From Candidatus Gastranaerophilales bacterium (GTDB lineage: Bacteria > Cyanobacteriota > Vampirovibrionia > Gastranaerophilales > Gastranaerophilaceae): a stretch of DNA of 35,374 nucleotides. Each line of letters opens with the position of its first letter. Within the stretch, counting starts at the first letter, position 1. Location of the stretch: the NCBI GenBank assembly GCA_947589115.1, contig CANPZP010000014.1, forward strand, positions 1 through 35,374, read 5' to 3'. A program made the translations under genes and the position numbers. The notes beneath the pieces are model-generated. The model was not told the DNA's origin and made no database searches. It worked only from the letters and a program-made list of their open reading frames with translations. This document shows positions 15,699 through 25,810 of the stretch, piece by piece.

Positions 15699-15829
15699 AC
15701 TTTCATTATATTCAATATAATTGAAATGGAAAAGAAATTAATAATAAAAAACTATCATAAAGCCACGGAGTCACTTTTATGGATTATATTAGACTTTTGT
15801 TGTATAATCAAAATTATAAGAGGAGTGAT
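15699..15829. promoter_or_regulatory. Divergent anmK/manC control region
   Basis: Minus strand: TATAAT (15710-15705) for anmK, directly flanked upstream by a perfect palindrome TTCAATATAATTGAA (15711-15725) that would lie in the promoter spacer, a good place for a repressor. Plus strand: TATAAT at 15803-15808 with no clear -35 box, then AGGAG (15821-15825) for manC. Confidence 0.45.
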
Positions 15830-17269
15830 ATGTCAGGAATATATTCAATAATATTAGCAGGCGGACAGGGCAGCAGGTTATGGCCATTATCAAGAGAAAT
15901 GTCCCCTAAACAGATATTTAAAATTAATGATAAATATTCTTTTTTCCAAAAAACATTTTTACGTTTAGCTTCTGTTGTTGATGATAAAAATATAATTACT
16001 GCCGCAAACGTCAAAAATGTATCCGATATAAAAGAGCAGTTAAAAGTTATACAGGAGAAATTTGCAAGAAAAAGGGAATATAAAATTATCTCCGAGCCGT
16101 TATCAAAGAATACGGCACCATCTTTAGCATTGAGCGTTAAATATATTCAGGATAATTATTCACAATATTCTTCCTCTGTTATAATCGTTGTACCTTCTGA
16201 TTTATTATTTTTTTCAAGAGAAGAGTTTGCTGATAATGTATCAAAAGGGATTCAACTGGCTAAACAGGGTTATATTGTTTCTTTTGTATCAGAAACAAAT
16301 TATATTGATGAAAATTACGGATATGTGAAAATCCGTAAAAACGCTAAAATTTCGGAAATTGAGCAAGATGCTTATAAAGTATCCGAATTTATTGAAAAAC
16401 CTACGGCTAAGGACAAAAAAGAAAAGTTAAAAGGGAAATATTATTTAAATTCCGGGATTTATATGTTTAGTGCGGAAACTTTTTTTGAAGAATTAAAAAA
16501 GTATGCGCCTGATATATATAATATAGTAAATATTAATAAAGTAACCGATAATATACCATCCTTTCCCATGATGGAATATGATAGAATGCCCAATATTTCG
16601 GTTGACTATTCAATAATGGAAAAAACTAAAAAACTGGCAGCAGTAAAACTGAATACCTCTTGGACGGATATAGGTTCTTGGGAGTCTGTATTTGATATTC
16701 TTGAAAAAGATTCTTCCGATAATGCTATAGTAGGCAGTGTCGTTAAAGCGGATACCGAAAATTCCATGATATATTCTACATCTAAATTAATAGCGGCATT
16801 AGGAATTAAAAATACATTTATTATTGAAACTGAAGATGCACTTTTAGTTTGTGATAAAGACAATTTAAACGGAATAAAAAACATATATAAAAAATTAAAT
16901 TCGAAAAATGCGAAAACAAAAGAAGTTCACAAGACGGCATATCGTCCTTGGGGATATTATACGGTATTGGAAGAGGGCAAGGGCTTTTTAACTAAATGTA
17001 TAACAGTTAATCCCGATTCAAAATTGAGTTTACAACTTCATCACCACAGAAGTGAACATTGGATTGTTTTAGAAGGTGAAGCTACTGTCATAAGAGGGGA
17101 AGATACCTATAAATTAATGCCCGGAGAAAGTATTGATATAGATATTGAACAAATACATTCACTTCAAAATTATTCCGATAAACAGTTAAAAATTATTGAA
17201 ATTCAACAAGGTGATATACTTGATGAAAATGATATTGAAAGATTAGAGGACATTTACGGCAGAGTATAG
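15830..17269 (+). CDS. manC: Mannose-1-phosphate guanylyltransferase / mannose-6-phosphate isomerase
   Basis: 479 residues, bifunctional ManC/AlgA type. The N-terminal nucleotidyltransferase (about 1-330) shows LAGGQGSRLWPLSREMSPKQ, VPSDLLFF, FIEKPTAKDKKEKL, YYLNSGIYMF and WTDIGSWES. The C-terminal cupin (about 370-479) shows RPWGYYTVLEEG, LQLHHHRSEHWIVLEGEA and IHSLQN with the metal-binding His. It makes GDP-mannose for LPS or exopolysaccharide. ATG 15830 is chosen because AGGAG precedes it and MSGIYSIILAGGQG is the family start; the frame open from 15779 covers the promoter. dxr begins 2 bases after its stop, so they form an operon. Confidence 0.93.
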   Translation: MSGIYSIILAGGQGSRLWPLSREMSPKQIFKINDKYSFFQKTFLRLASVVDDKNIITAANVKNVSDIKEQLKVIQEKFARKREYKIISEPLSKNTAPSLALSVKYIQDNYSQYSSSVIIVVPSDLLFFSREEFADNVSKGIQLAKQGYIVSFVSETNYIDENYGYVKIRKNAKISEIEQDAYKVSEFIEKPTAKDKKEKLKGKYYLNSGIYMFSAETFFEELKKYAPDIYNIVNINKVTDNIPSFPMMEYDRMPNISVDYSIMEKTKKLAAVKLNTSWTDIGSWESVFDILEKDSSDNAIVGSVVKADTENSMIYSTSKLIAALGIKNTFIIETEDALLVCDKDNLNGIKNIYKKLNSKNAKTKEVHKTAYRPWGYYTVLEEGKGFLTKCITVNPDSKLSLQLHHHRSEHWIVLEGEATVIRGEDTYKLMPGESIDIDIEQIHSLQNYSDKQLKIIEIQQGDILDENDIERLEDIYGRV

Positions 17270-17271
17270 GT

Positions 17272-18447
17272 ATGAGAAAAAAGATTACAATTTTAGGCTC
17301 AACAGGTTCAATAGGTACACAAGCACTGGAAGTAATAAATGTTTTGAATAATAAATTTGAAGTTCTTTCATTATCGGCGGGAAGTAATGTGGAACTTATA
17401 AAAGAACAAATAAAAAAATTTCGTCCTAAATATGTAAGTGTAAAAAATAAAGAAGATTGTGAAAAATTAAAAAATCTTTTTCCCGATATAACAATTTTAT
17501 ACGGAGAAGAAGGTTTAATGACCTTGGCGGGTTTAAAAGAAGCAGATATGGTGCTTGTTGCGGTATCCGGTAAAATCGGTTTAAAACCGACACTTGAAGC
17601 TTTAAAAAATAAGAAAGATGTTGCATTAGCCAATAAAGAAACGCTGGTTATGGCAGGTGAAATAATAATGAAAACGGCAAAAGAAAATAATGTTAAAATT
17701 TTGCCCGTGGATAGTGAACATTCTGCTATATTCCAATGTCTAAACAATAAAAAAGCTTTGAGAAGGTTAATAATAACTTCTTCAGGTGGCCCATTCAGAA
17801 CTTCAAGTATTGAAGATATGAAAAGTGCAGATATCAGTTCTGTTTTAAATCACCCCAGATGGAATATGGGCAGGAAAATTACGGTAGATTCGGCAACTCT
17901 TATGAATAAAGGGCTGGAAGTTATTGAAGCTCATCATCTTTTTGATGTGGATTTTGATGATATTAAAGTTGTTGTTCATCCTCAAAGTTATGTTCACAGC
18001 GCCGTAGAATATATTGACGGTAGTATTATTGCGCAAATAGGTGTTCCGAGCATGCATATTCCAATCCAATATGCGTTAACGTATCCTGAAAGATTTGAAG
18101 GAATCGAATCTGAAAGTTTTGATTTTATAAAAGCTTCAAAATTGGAGTTTTATGAGCCTGATTATGAAAAATTTCCTTCTTTGGCTTTAGCTTTTGATGC
18201 GGGAAGGCGGGGCGGAACATATTGTGTTTGTATGAATGCGGCTAATGAAGAAGCGGTTTTGGCTTTTCTTTCCGGGAAAATTTGTTTCTCTGATATATAT
18301 AATATTACAAAATCTGTTTATGATTCTTATATATCTGTTGAAAATCCTTCAATTGAACAAATTTTGATTGAGGATGATAAAATAAGAAAACAAACGAAAG
18401 AACTGATAGAATTAAAATATTCGCTGAAAGGGGAAAAAATCAGATGA
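17272..18447 (+). CDS. dxr: 1-deoxy-D-xylulose 5-phosphate reductoisomerase
   Basis: 391 residues, full length. It converts DXP to MEP, the committed step of the non-mevalonate isoprenoid pathway, using NADPH and a divalent metal. Visible: NADPH loop [28 protein letters not shown], metal ligands in [21 protein letters not shown], and the substrate loop [20 protein letters not shown] followed by [11 protein letters not shown] and [11 protein letters not shown]. The last codons overlap aroQ by ATGA. It supplies precursors for undecaprenyl phosphate and quinone tails, in line with the prenyltransferase at 9567-10565. Confidence 0.97.
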   Translation: MRKKITILGSTGSIGTQALEVINVLNNKFEVLSLSAGSNVELIKEQIKKFRPKYVSVKNKEDCEKLKNLFPDITILYGEEGLMTLAGLKEADMVLVAVSGKIGLKPTLEALKNKKDVALANKETLVMAGEIIMKTAKENNVKILPVDSEHSAIFQCLNNKKALRRLIITSSGGPFRTSSIEDMKSADISSVLNHPRWNMGRKITVDSATLMNKGLEVIEAHHLFDVDFDDIKVVVHPQSYVHSAVEYIDGSIIAQIGVPSMHIPIQYALTYPERFEGIESESFDFIKASKLEFYEPDYEKFPSLALAFDAGRRGGTYCVCMNAANEEAVLAFLSGKICFSDIYNITKSVYDSYISVENPSIEQILIEDDKIRKQTKELIELKYSLKGEKIR

Positions 18448-18887
18448 AAATATTATTTCTAAACGGCCCCAATTTAAATCTTCTGGGAACAAGAGAACCC
18501 GATAAATACGGGCATGAATCTTTAAGTGATATTGAAAATTTTATAAAAGATGAAGCGAAGAAATTAAATACTGAGGTTGATTTTTATCAAAGTAATATAG
18601 AAGGTGAACTTGTAAATAAAATACAAGAATCAAAAGGAAAATTTGACGGAATTGTTATAAATCCTGCCGCATACACTCATACAAGCGTTGCAATTCGGGA
18701 TGCAATTTTGGCAGTCGAAGTTCCGGCGGTTGAAATTCATCTTTCAAATATACATAAACGTGAAGAATTCAGAAAAAATTCACTAATTGCACCGGTTTGT
18801 ATAGGTCAAATAACAGGCTTCGGTGCAAACAGTTATAAACTCGGATTAATAGCAATTTTAGATTATTTAAAGAATACTAAAGAATAG
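18444..18887 (+). CDS. aroQ: 3-dehydroquinate dehydratase, type II
   Basis: 147 residues, usual for the dodecameric type II enzyme of the shikimate pathway. Visible: [18 protein letters not shown] (catalytic Tyr at the end), [13 protein letters not shown] (usually QSNHEGEL, here Ile in place of His), [33 protein letters not shown] and [15 protein letters not shown]. It overlaps dxr by ATGA and overlaps the convergent small gene downstream by 11 bases. Confidence 0.95.
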   Translation: MKILFLNGPNLNLLGTREPDKYGHESLSDIENFIKDEAKKLNTEVDFYQSNIEGELVNKIQESKGKFDGIVINPAAYTHTSVAIRDAILAVEVPAVEIHLSNIHKREEFRKNSLIAPVCIGQITGFGANSYKLGLIAILDYLKNTKE

Positions 18888-19155
18888 CTCTTCCGTCGTA
18901 CATATATCTTGTGCGTTCATATTCCGATTCTTTGTAATCATTTAAATCTCGTTCCGCTTCTTGTTTTGTGGATTCTTCACGAGGTTCAATAAATTTTTGA
19001 TTTTTGTCTTTACGTTTCCAGTTAATTTTAAATCCGTCTAAAAGACCGTATTCGGTTTCGGTTTTATATGTACCGACGTTCAGCGCCAGACAAGGTGCAT
19101 AGTCAAGTATTAATATTATAACCGTAAACAGTAGTGCTGTTAGTTTCTTTTTCAT
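18877..19155 (-). CDS. Small secreted protein of unknown function
   Basis: 92 residues. A clear signal peptide ([19 protein letters not shown], cleavage near CLALN) is followed by a short, highly charged domain rich in Glu, Lys, Arg and Tyr ([20 protein letters not shown]). A cysteine at residue 22 lies near the end of the signal, but the surrounding APCLALN is not a convincing lipobox. It is 70 bases downstream of the giant gene on the same strand and its 3' end overlaps aroQ. No family is recognised. Confidence 0.65.
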   Translation of the reverse strand: MKKKLTALLFTVIILILDYAPCLALNVGTYKTETEYGLLDGFKINWKRKDKNQKFIEPREESTKQEAERDLNDYKESEYERTRYMYDGRAIL

Positions 19156-19225
19156 GTTTATCTCTATCTTCTTTTCTTCTTAATAAAATAATAATTTATT
19201 TATTTCGGAATATCAATAAATTTAT

Positions 19226-22200
19226 CTATGCACTTTGATTGCTAATCTCATAAGCTTTTTTATTTATCATCGTTTTTATATCTTTACATTTTTCGTCATA
19301 TTCCAATAATTTATCATAATTTGGTGAATTTTCATTAACACCCAAAGAATTAATTAAATTTTCAATATTTTGTACCGAATCATATGAAGAATCAATAAGT
19401 TTATTATTGTTAGATATTATTTCTGATAAACTTGTTGCAATATCATAGAAAATTGAGTTAAGAGTGTAGACCATATTTTTACCCGTCAGATTCAAGCATT
19501 GAGGATATAGTATATTAGGATTATTTAATATTGAATAGAATGCTGTCATCATTTTTGAACTTTCTTCGGCCTTTAAATCTTTAGGTATTTGTTTTTTGAT
19601 AAATTCAAATGCTTCTTTTGTATTTTTATATTTTTTATCCGCATCGGTTATGTATTTGTGAATCAGATTAGTTATTTTGGTAAGTTGTTCCATATATATT
19701 TCCGATAGGGCAAAGGTATCATTAATGTAGGTTACGTATTCATCGAAATTATTTGATTCAATAATAGCATCCAAAGCTTTCTCGGATAATCCCGTTTGGG
19801 TAAGGAATTGATTAAGAAGTTGAGAACCGTCGGAAAGGTTGTATAATTCATTAATAAGATACAACAATCCCGTATTGTCATTTAACCTGTATACACCTGT
19901 TCCTTTGGAGGAACTTATTGTATATTTAGGCAAAATTTGTTTTAATTTTGTTGTTATTCCTTTGTTTTCATTTTTTATAAGTTTGTGATGTATGTCTGTT
20001 TGTTCCGCTACTGCTAACGATTTTAATAATATGCTTTTTAAAGTATTATATACATCATCTTCTTCACCGTTCTGAAGTTTTCTGATACATTCATTTAAAA
20101 GAACGGTGGGTTTTGTTGTAATATTGTGTTGAAGAATTATATCCATACATTCTTCTTGTAATTCATTTATTTTTTCTTCATCAGCATCTTTATAATACAA
20201 ATTAATTAATTTATGGAATTTTTCCGTTAATTTATTTTTATATGCAGGGTCAATACTTGAATCAATAGTTGTACGCAAATTAACTTTAATATAATCTATT
20301 GCGGCTTGTTTTTGTTCTTCAAGATATTCCGTTGTGAATGAAATTTTCGTTAAATCTTCAAAAGTATTAAATATGTAATTAAAATTAGCGGCTAATTCTC
20401 TTCCGTTCAATGTACCGTCATTATTTTTTAATTTATCAAGTAATTTATTAATTATTTCGTTAACGTTATTGAAAGAATTTTCATTTTTTGCCGCAAGGTT
20501 TGAGTATTTGTTTAATTCTTCCAGTGATGTAATTAATTGTTCAATATCTTTTCTGTTGGAGTCATTAACAGGAATTTCTTCTTTATTTATAATAGCTTGA
20601 TATGTATCATTTTCTGCCGTTTCAGATTTTAAATCCGAAAGTTTGTCAAGAAGCATAATATTGTTATTTAAATCTTTAATACTTAAAATAACATCACTAA
20701 TCTCTTCAAATGTGGTATAAAATAAATTTTCAAGGTCTTTTTGTTTAATAACAACCGGTGATGGATAAGCAGGTCTTATTTTTAACTGCCTTAAATATTG
20801 GTCTTTGTATCTTCTTATATATTTTTGAGTGTCTAAATTTGATAATATGATAAACAGAGCACGATATAATTCATCTTTAGTGTTTTCCATATTTTCATAT
20901 ATTTCATTTGTACCTACCATTTTGTATAAATTATTGATTACTTCCGAATCAAAATCCTGTATTTTGATAAAGAAAGAATAAGGATCAATAAAGCTCAAAC
21001 CTACATCTTCTTCATCAAGTTCCATGAAGAATTTATCAGTTAATTTTTCATCCCCGTTTTGGAGTTCTTTCATAATCTCCAATAACTCTTCATCCGATTC
21101 CGGATTGAAATATTTATCAATGGCTTTTATATATTCATCTTTTAAATTAAACATATCTAAAGCCGGAGAGTTTAAGTCCGTAATTTTGAAATTCTCATCA
21201 ATTGTTTTTTGAATGATATTTTGTAAGTTAACAATCATATCTTCTGCAATATCTTTGTCATCCGTATATTTGGTTATGACCTCTCTTGTTTTGTCATGCA
21301 GATATTGTTCCAATATGTATAAACTTCCGTTAAGTTTTTCTTCTTTGTCAGAATCCGTAAAAATACCCGAGATAATGCTTTTAATATCTTCATCGTTTAT
21401 TTTTTCTTTTGATGTATTTGTATTGTATTTTTCATTCAATTTATTAATGTATGCCAATATATCGTCTGCAGCATAATCCATTATAAAAATAGGGAGCGCT
21501 TCATTCTTGCAAGCCATGGTTTTAAAATTATACAGATTATCAGCGAACAATAACTCTCTTGCTTTTTTAAGCTCTTCATCGGTTGAAGCGGTTAATACAG
21601 CTTCTTTTGAAACATCTCTGTATGCTTCATTATAAAGTGATAACTTCTTAGTAAGAAATTTTATTGGATCATTTTCACTTAATTTATCATATTCTTCTTT
21701 TGTTTTAATTTTGCTTATTCTGTTAAGTAATTCATCAAAATCATCTTCTGCTAAATCATCTAATCTGCTCAATTTTTCATAGCTGATTTTTTCTCCTTCT
21801 TTAATTTTTTCTTCTAACTCTTCATAGATTTCAGCTATTTCATTTTGAGATATAATTTTATCTATTAATTTTCTTGCATTATATGTGTTTTTTCTTGATT
21901 CTCCGGGAATAATGGTATTGCTTACAATAGAGAAGGTTAAATTTTTATCCTCTCCTTTTTTTATTTGACCCGTAAGATTGGTTAAAATATCTGTTCTTAT
22001 ACCAATTTGACCGTTTTTAGCCAGTATGAATCCGTTAGCAATACCTTCATTAATGTAATTAGTATATTTATGACCGTCAAGTCCGTCATAAGATGCACGT
22101 TTTTCTATATCACCCCATGAATTATCAAACCATATTACATCTTTTTGAGTTTTTTCATGTGTTACGGGGTCAATAAAAGTTTCGTTAGAAACACGAGGGG

Positions 22201-24988
22201 CATAGATGGAATGAAATCCGAAATCATCATCCAGCATGCTCATGCTGAGGGTTATTGCGTTATTTCCTTCTTTAAGTTTTTTAATTGCTCTTCCTAAATC
22301 TCCTTCAATATATGCGGGGTTTCCTGTTATCTGTTCGTATGTTCTTACTGAATTACGCCAAGATGAACCGGTGTGGCCTTCTTCCAAAACATAAAAACTT
22401 CCTGTATTCATACCGATTTGTGCATATTCATCTTCAAAATCGGTTTTAAAAAATCTGTTTATAGTTTCATAGTTCTTTTTACTGTATTTATTCATTTTAC
22501 TTAATGAATTATCTATTGTTTTTAATATTTCTTCTTCTTCTTTTGAAAATTTGTAAATATTATTATATTTGCTTCTTTTTGATTCTCTGTAACTGCGTTC
22601 ATAAAAGTTTTCATTAACATCTTTTTCGATTTTATCAAATCTTTTCTTTAATAAATCGAGATTGTTTCTGGGAATAATATATTTTTGTTTTTCAAGCTGT
22701 CTTAAAATATTTCCTTTCTGTGTCGGAACAGACCATTTTGAAAGAATCTTATTATATTGTTCTATACTTTGCTTATATGTGTCATTTATATTGTTCATGA
22801 CTGAATTAAAATTATCTATTCCGCCATATAATTGAATAAATTCTCCATATTTCTCTTCTGTTAAAGAATTGTTAAAGTCGGTTAATACATTATCTATATA
22901 ATCAAGCTTATTTTCATATCCCAAAATCTGTAAAGACTCATTAACCGTTTCTTCTGAGGGAGAATTTATAAGTTTTGCCATTTGTAATGTAATAAAAACT
23001 ATTACGTCATCTTTATTTTTTATGTTATTAAATTCGTTTGTAAATAATTTTATAACCTCGGGATTATTTTTTTCGGCTAAAGTTTTATAATACCCAAATG
23101 CTTGAAGTAAATTTTCCGAAACAGTATTTCCGGTTAAAGTTTGGGAAATTGAATCCATTTTAACCGGTATTGAGGTTTGTATTGTATGAATATCCGAAAT
23201 AAGCTCCTGTTTTAAATCTTCAGGAGTTTTATTCCCTCCTTGTCTGCTTAAAATATAGTCTAAAATATTTTTTGAATTATCAAAATCAGATAGTAATGAA
23301 TATAAATAATTCGTAACTTGAACTTGTCTTGGCGGAATGTTCAAGTTTATTTCATATTTAGTAAGACATTCGGGGATATTTAGTTCCGCCTCATATGCAA
23401 GTCTGTTTGCGGCAGCAGCTCTATATAAATCTTTGTTATATTGATATTTTGCTTTTAAACTGCTGTGTTGGGATAATTTTTTTAAATCGGTATCAGTTTT
23501 TACATATTCGGATATAAAATAATAAAGTTCGGAAGAGTTATCATCTATTTTCTTTTTCTGCTCTTCGGAAATACCTTCCGTTGTACTTTTTAAGTAATTA
23601 CTAATTACAATTTTTTTAACATCATCGGGCATTCTTTCCGAAATGTTTACTTCATCCTCATTTTTTGCAGAAGTGTAAAAATTAATCAACTGTTTATTTA
23701 AAGCTGTAATTTGAGCATCATTTTTATCCGGGAAAATATCTTTTAACAGTTTATTAAATTCTGCATTTATTTTACCTTGTTTTTTATGTATTATTTCTTT
23801 TGCACTTCTTATGTTTAATCCGGAATCATTAATTTTTTTCTTCTTTTTAAGAGCGGATGTAACGTATTTTTTTTCCAGAATAAGAGTTCTTAAATAGTTA
23901 TGGTATCTGGGTTCATTATCTCTAAAATTGTCATACCAATAATTATCATGGAAAATCGAATAGCTGTTCTCGTCAAAGGGAATGTAGGATATTAATTTTT
24001 TTGTTCCGTTTCCGATTGAACTTCCGTTTTGCATCCATTGGAATGCACCCGTATCAATAATTCTGAATCCTTTGTTAAGTATAGTATTATAATCTATCTC
24101 AATTTTCGGAACTTTTACTTTCTTTCCGCTTCCAAGCTCTGTGACATCGTATACTTCCATCATATCCGAGTCATTTAATTCTTCCAGAATAGAGTCTATA
24201 TATTTATCTTTAGATTCATATGCAACTCTTTTTCTGGACATTGATATAGCCCCGCATATTCCGTAGTCTTTTTGGTCTATGCTTTTTGTATTTAATATAT
24301 CATTTTGCGGAGTCTGAACGACTATGTCGTTTAGTATCTCATCCAATACTTGTAATTTTTTATCCTCAAGTTGAGGATTAATTTTATATTCATCACTCAT
24401 TAAATAAATAAGTTTTTCTAAGCAATATTTCTTTTGTTGAAACGGGATTTCGGAAGATGCAGTAAAATAATCCAGGTTCTTTCTTATATTAGTTGTTAAT
24501 ATAAGATTTTCCGTATCCTCCAATGTTTTATCATCAATAATAATATCCGTTAAATTCCTTCTTAAATCTAACAATTCTTTTTGCTCGGGAGTTAAAGGTT
24601 TTGAGGTTGAAAAGATTTTTTCCGCTTCCTGTTTTAAATCCTTTACATTCTCATCAGTATTGTTTAAGGATTTAAAAATTGTATCTTTTAAAATTTCATT
24701 CCAATGAGTATTTTCTCTGTCTTGAGGGGTTATTCCGTCAGAATCCAATGTCTTTTTAAATTCCGAATCTCCGTCTTGCCCGTATGCCAGATTCTCTGCA
24801 ATATTCAACAAAAATTCTATATTGCTCCTGTTTGAAACAGCAGCTAAATTATTTAATGAATTAATTATATTCAACTTCTTATTATATAATATGGGGGATT
24901 TTCCCTCTTTTAATTCACTAATGTTGTTTTTATCGGTTCTTAAACTTTTAAATGATGTAGTTTTTTGCGATATTGCTTTAATTTCCAT
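19226..24988 (-). CDS. Giant 1920-residue protein with a split papain-like cysteine peptidase triad
   Basis: The N-terminus (MEIKAISQKTTSFKSLRTDK) has no signal peptide or membrane segment. Around residue 239, IDQKDYGICGAISMSRK fits the papain active site: Gln239 and Cys245 are six apart, as in papain (Gln19, Cys25), with Gly before the nucleophile. The other triad members come far later: His926 in DFGFHSIYAPR and Asn956 in VIWFDNSWGD, the papain NSWG signature. Between them lie about 680 residues, against about 134 in papain, mostly helical and Asn/Lys/Glu-rich (roughly 380-850), apparently an insertion. Residues 960-1920 are again mostly helical with no domain I recognise. The ATG lies 20 bases after a GNAT gene, so they are probably one operon. 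A large intracellular protease, or a secreted effector/toxin using a non-Sec route, is possible. Protease activity is inferred from motifs only. Confidence 0.75.
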   Translation of the reverse strand: MEIKAISQKTTSFKSLRTDKNNISELKEGKSPILYNKKLNIINSLNNLAAVSNRSNIEFLLNIAENLAYGQDGDSEFKKTLDSDGITPQDRENTHWNEILKDTIFKSLNNTDENVKDLKQEAEKIFSTSKPLTPEQKELLDLRRNLTDIIIDDKTLEDTENLILTTNIRKNLDYFTASSEIPFQQKKYCLEKLIYLMSDEYKINPQLEDKKLQVLDEILNDIVVQTPQNDILNTKSIDQKDYGICGAISMSRKRVAYESKDKYIDSILEELNDSDMMEVYDVTELGSGKKVKVPKIEIDYNTILNKGFRIIDTGAFQWMQNGSSIGNGTKKLISYIPFDENSYSIFHDNYWYDNFRDNEPRYHNYLRTLILEKKYVTSALKKKKKINDSGLNIRSAKEIIHKKQGKINAEFNKLLKDIFPDKNDAQITALNKQLINFYTSAKNEDEVNISERMPDDVKKIVISNYLKSTTEGISEEQKKKIDDNSSELYYFISEYVKTDTDLKKLSQHSSLKAKYQYNKDLYRAAAANRLAYEAELNIPECLTKYEINLNIPPRQVQVTNYLYSLLSDFDNSKNILDYILSRQGGNKTPEDLKQELISDIHTIQTSIPVKMDSISQTLTGNTVSENLLQAFGYYKTLAEKNNPEVIKLFTNEFNNIKNKDDVIVFITLQMAKLINSPSEETVNESLQILGYENKLDYIDNVLTDFNNSLTEEKYGEFIQLYGGIDNFNSVMNNINDTYKQSIEQYNKILSKWSVPTQKGNILRQLEKQKYIIPRNNLDLLKKRFDKIEKDVNENFYERSYRESKRSKYNNIYKFSKEEEEILKTIDNSLSKMNKYSKKNYETINRFFKTDFEDEYAQIGMNTGSFYVLEEGHTGSSWRNSVRTYEQITGNPAYIEGDLGRAIKKLKEGNNAITLSMSMLDDDFGFHSIYAPRVSNETFIDPVTHEKTQKDVIWFDNSWGDIEKRASYDGLDGHKYTNYINEGIANGFILAKNGQIGIRTDILTNLTGQIKKGEDKNLTFSIVSNTIIPGESRKNTYNARKLIDKIISQNEIAEIYEELEEKIKEGEKISYEKLSRLDDLAEDDFDELLNRISKIKTKEEYDKLSENDPIKFLTKKLSLYNEAYRDVSKEAVLTASTDEELKKARELLFADNLYNFKTMACKNEALPIFIMDYAADDILAYINKLNEKYNTNTSKEKINDEDIKSIISGIFTDSDKEEKLNGSLYILEQYLHDKTREVITKYTDDKDIAEDMIVNLQNIIQKTIDENFKITDLNSPALDMFNLKDEYIKAIDKYFNPESDEELLEIMKELQNGDEKLTDKFFMELDEEDVGLSFIDPYSFFIKIQDFDSEVINNLYKMVGTNEIYENMENTKDELYRALFIILSNLDTQKYIRRYKDQYLRQLKIRPAYPSPVVIKQKDLENLFYTTFEEISDVILSIKDLNNNIMLLDKLSDLKSETAENDTYQAIINKEEIPVNDSNRKDIEQLITSLEELNKYSNLAAKNENSFNNVNEIINKLLDKLKNNDGTLNGRELAANFNYIFNTFEDLTKISFTTEYLEEQKQAAIDYIKVNLRTTIDSSIDPAYKNKLTEKFHKLINLYYKDADEEKINELQEECMDIILQHNITTKPTVLLNECIRKLQNGEEDDVYNTLKSILLKSLAVAEQTDIHHKLIKNENKGITTKLKQILPKYTISSSKGTGVYRLNDNTGLLYLINELYNLSDGSQLLNQFLTQTGLSEKALDAIIESNNFDEYVTYINDTFALSEIYMEQLTKITNLIHKYITDADKKYKNTKEAFEFIKKQIPKDLKAEESSKMMTAFYSILNNPNILYPQCLNLTGKNMVYTLNSIFYDIATSLSEIISNNNKLIDSSYDSVQNIENLINSLGVNENSPNYDKLLEYDEKCKDIKTMINKKAYEISNQSA

Positions 24989-25008
24989 ATTAAATCCTTA
25001 TAATGTCT

Positions 25009-25698
25009 TTATTCATTTTCTTTTGGCAGGTACAGGTATGCTTCTTCGGGTAATGAATTATAATCACCGTTTTTTAGACAATTGACAATAATTTCATTTT
25101 CCTTCTCTGTTTCAGCTCTAAACCCCATTTTGTAGTAAAAAGGGATGGGATTTTCCATGCTTCTGTATTCGGAAGCCTTAGAGGCAAAACCTAAAACTGC
25201 AAAGGTAAAGAGTGCTCCTCCTTGCCCCAGACTTTTACTTTCATTTTTTGCGGCTTCAATTAATGCCGTTCCGATACCCGAATATTTGTTACCTAATAAT
25301 GACCTCAGATATTTTACCTCGGGGGTATATTGATATTTACCCTGTATTGAAATCGGGTCATTATCGGCAAATTCGGGATTGATGTTAATTCTTATGTATC
25401 CTGCTTCTTCATTATTTTTAAAAATTTTATAATCTATGGTTTCATCCTCTTTTTTCTCCTCCCTTTTAAGTGAAGCAACAGTGTTATTTCCTGATTCTTT
25501 TTCCTTTAGAATAATTTTTTTTACTTCTTTAAACCTGCCGAAGGAAGGCGAAAAACCACCGCACGAAACTTCACTTTCGAGTGAATTTTTATTTGTTTTT
25601 ATCCCGAAAGTCATATATTTATTATTTATATTTCTTTTTCTTACGTTGAAATTTTGGTTATATTTCTTGCTGTCATTGAGGATTAAGGATATTTTCAT
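25009..25698 (-). CDS. GNAT-family N-acetyltransferase with N-terminal extension
   Basis: 229 residues. The acetyl-CoA binding motif A is visible at 131-150 (LRSLLGNKYSGIGTALIEAA), followed by GALFTFAVLGF and motif B-like PIPFYYKMGFRAE (184-195). Residues 1-85 are an extension without recognised domain: basic, containing NNKYMTFGIKTNKN and SCGGFSPSFGRF, then a Lys/Glu stretch. ATG 25698 follows a strong AAGGAGG site. It is the first gene of a probable two-gene minus-strand operon with the giant protease-like gene. The substrate is unknown; candidates are the partner protein, a host protein or a small molecule. It is divergent from the flagellar group. Confidence 0.8.
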   Translation of the reverse strand: MKISLILNDSKKYNQNFNVRKRNINNKYMTFGIKTNKNSLESEVSCGGFSPSFGRFKEVKKIILKEKESGNNTVASLKREEKKEDETIDYKIFKNNEEAGYIRININPEFADNDPISIQGKYQYTPEVKYLRSLLGNKYSGIGTALIEAAKNESKSLGQGGALFTFAVLGFASKASEYRSMENPIPFYYKMGFRAETEKENEIIVNCLKNGDYNSLPEEAYLYLPKENE

Positions 25699-25748
25699 TC
25701 TTCCTCCTTAATTTTTTTAAATCCTATAAATTAAAAATTTGCTACTTT

Positions 25749-25776
25749 TTGACTTTTTTGTAAATTTCATTAAAAA
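25749..25776 (+). promoter_or_regulatory. Possible promoter of the flagellar group
   Basis: TTGACT (25749-25754), 16-base spacer, TAAAAA (25771-25776). It would give about 28 bases of leader before the mini-ORF at 25811. No flagellar sigma-28 type box was seen. Confidence 0.35.
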
Positions 25777-25810
25777 CATGGAAAATTCATTCATATAGAG
25801 GTGCTAAAAA

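Noticed and set aside
15779-15829. Longer N-terminus for manC
   Set aside because: It would cover the TATAAT and the AGGAG site; the family begins at the SGIYSIILAGGQG segment just after ATG 15830.
19193-19222. Inverted repeat AATTTATT...AATAAATT after the giant gene as its terminator
   Set aside because: The stem is all A/T with a 14-base loop and no clear U tract, so it is too weak to call in such AT-rich sequence.
19226-24988. CRISPR arrays, tandem repeats or phage genes in the long minus-strand region
   Set aside because: It is one continuous open frame with ordinary codon use. I saw no regularly spaced repeats in it or elsewhere in the window.
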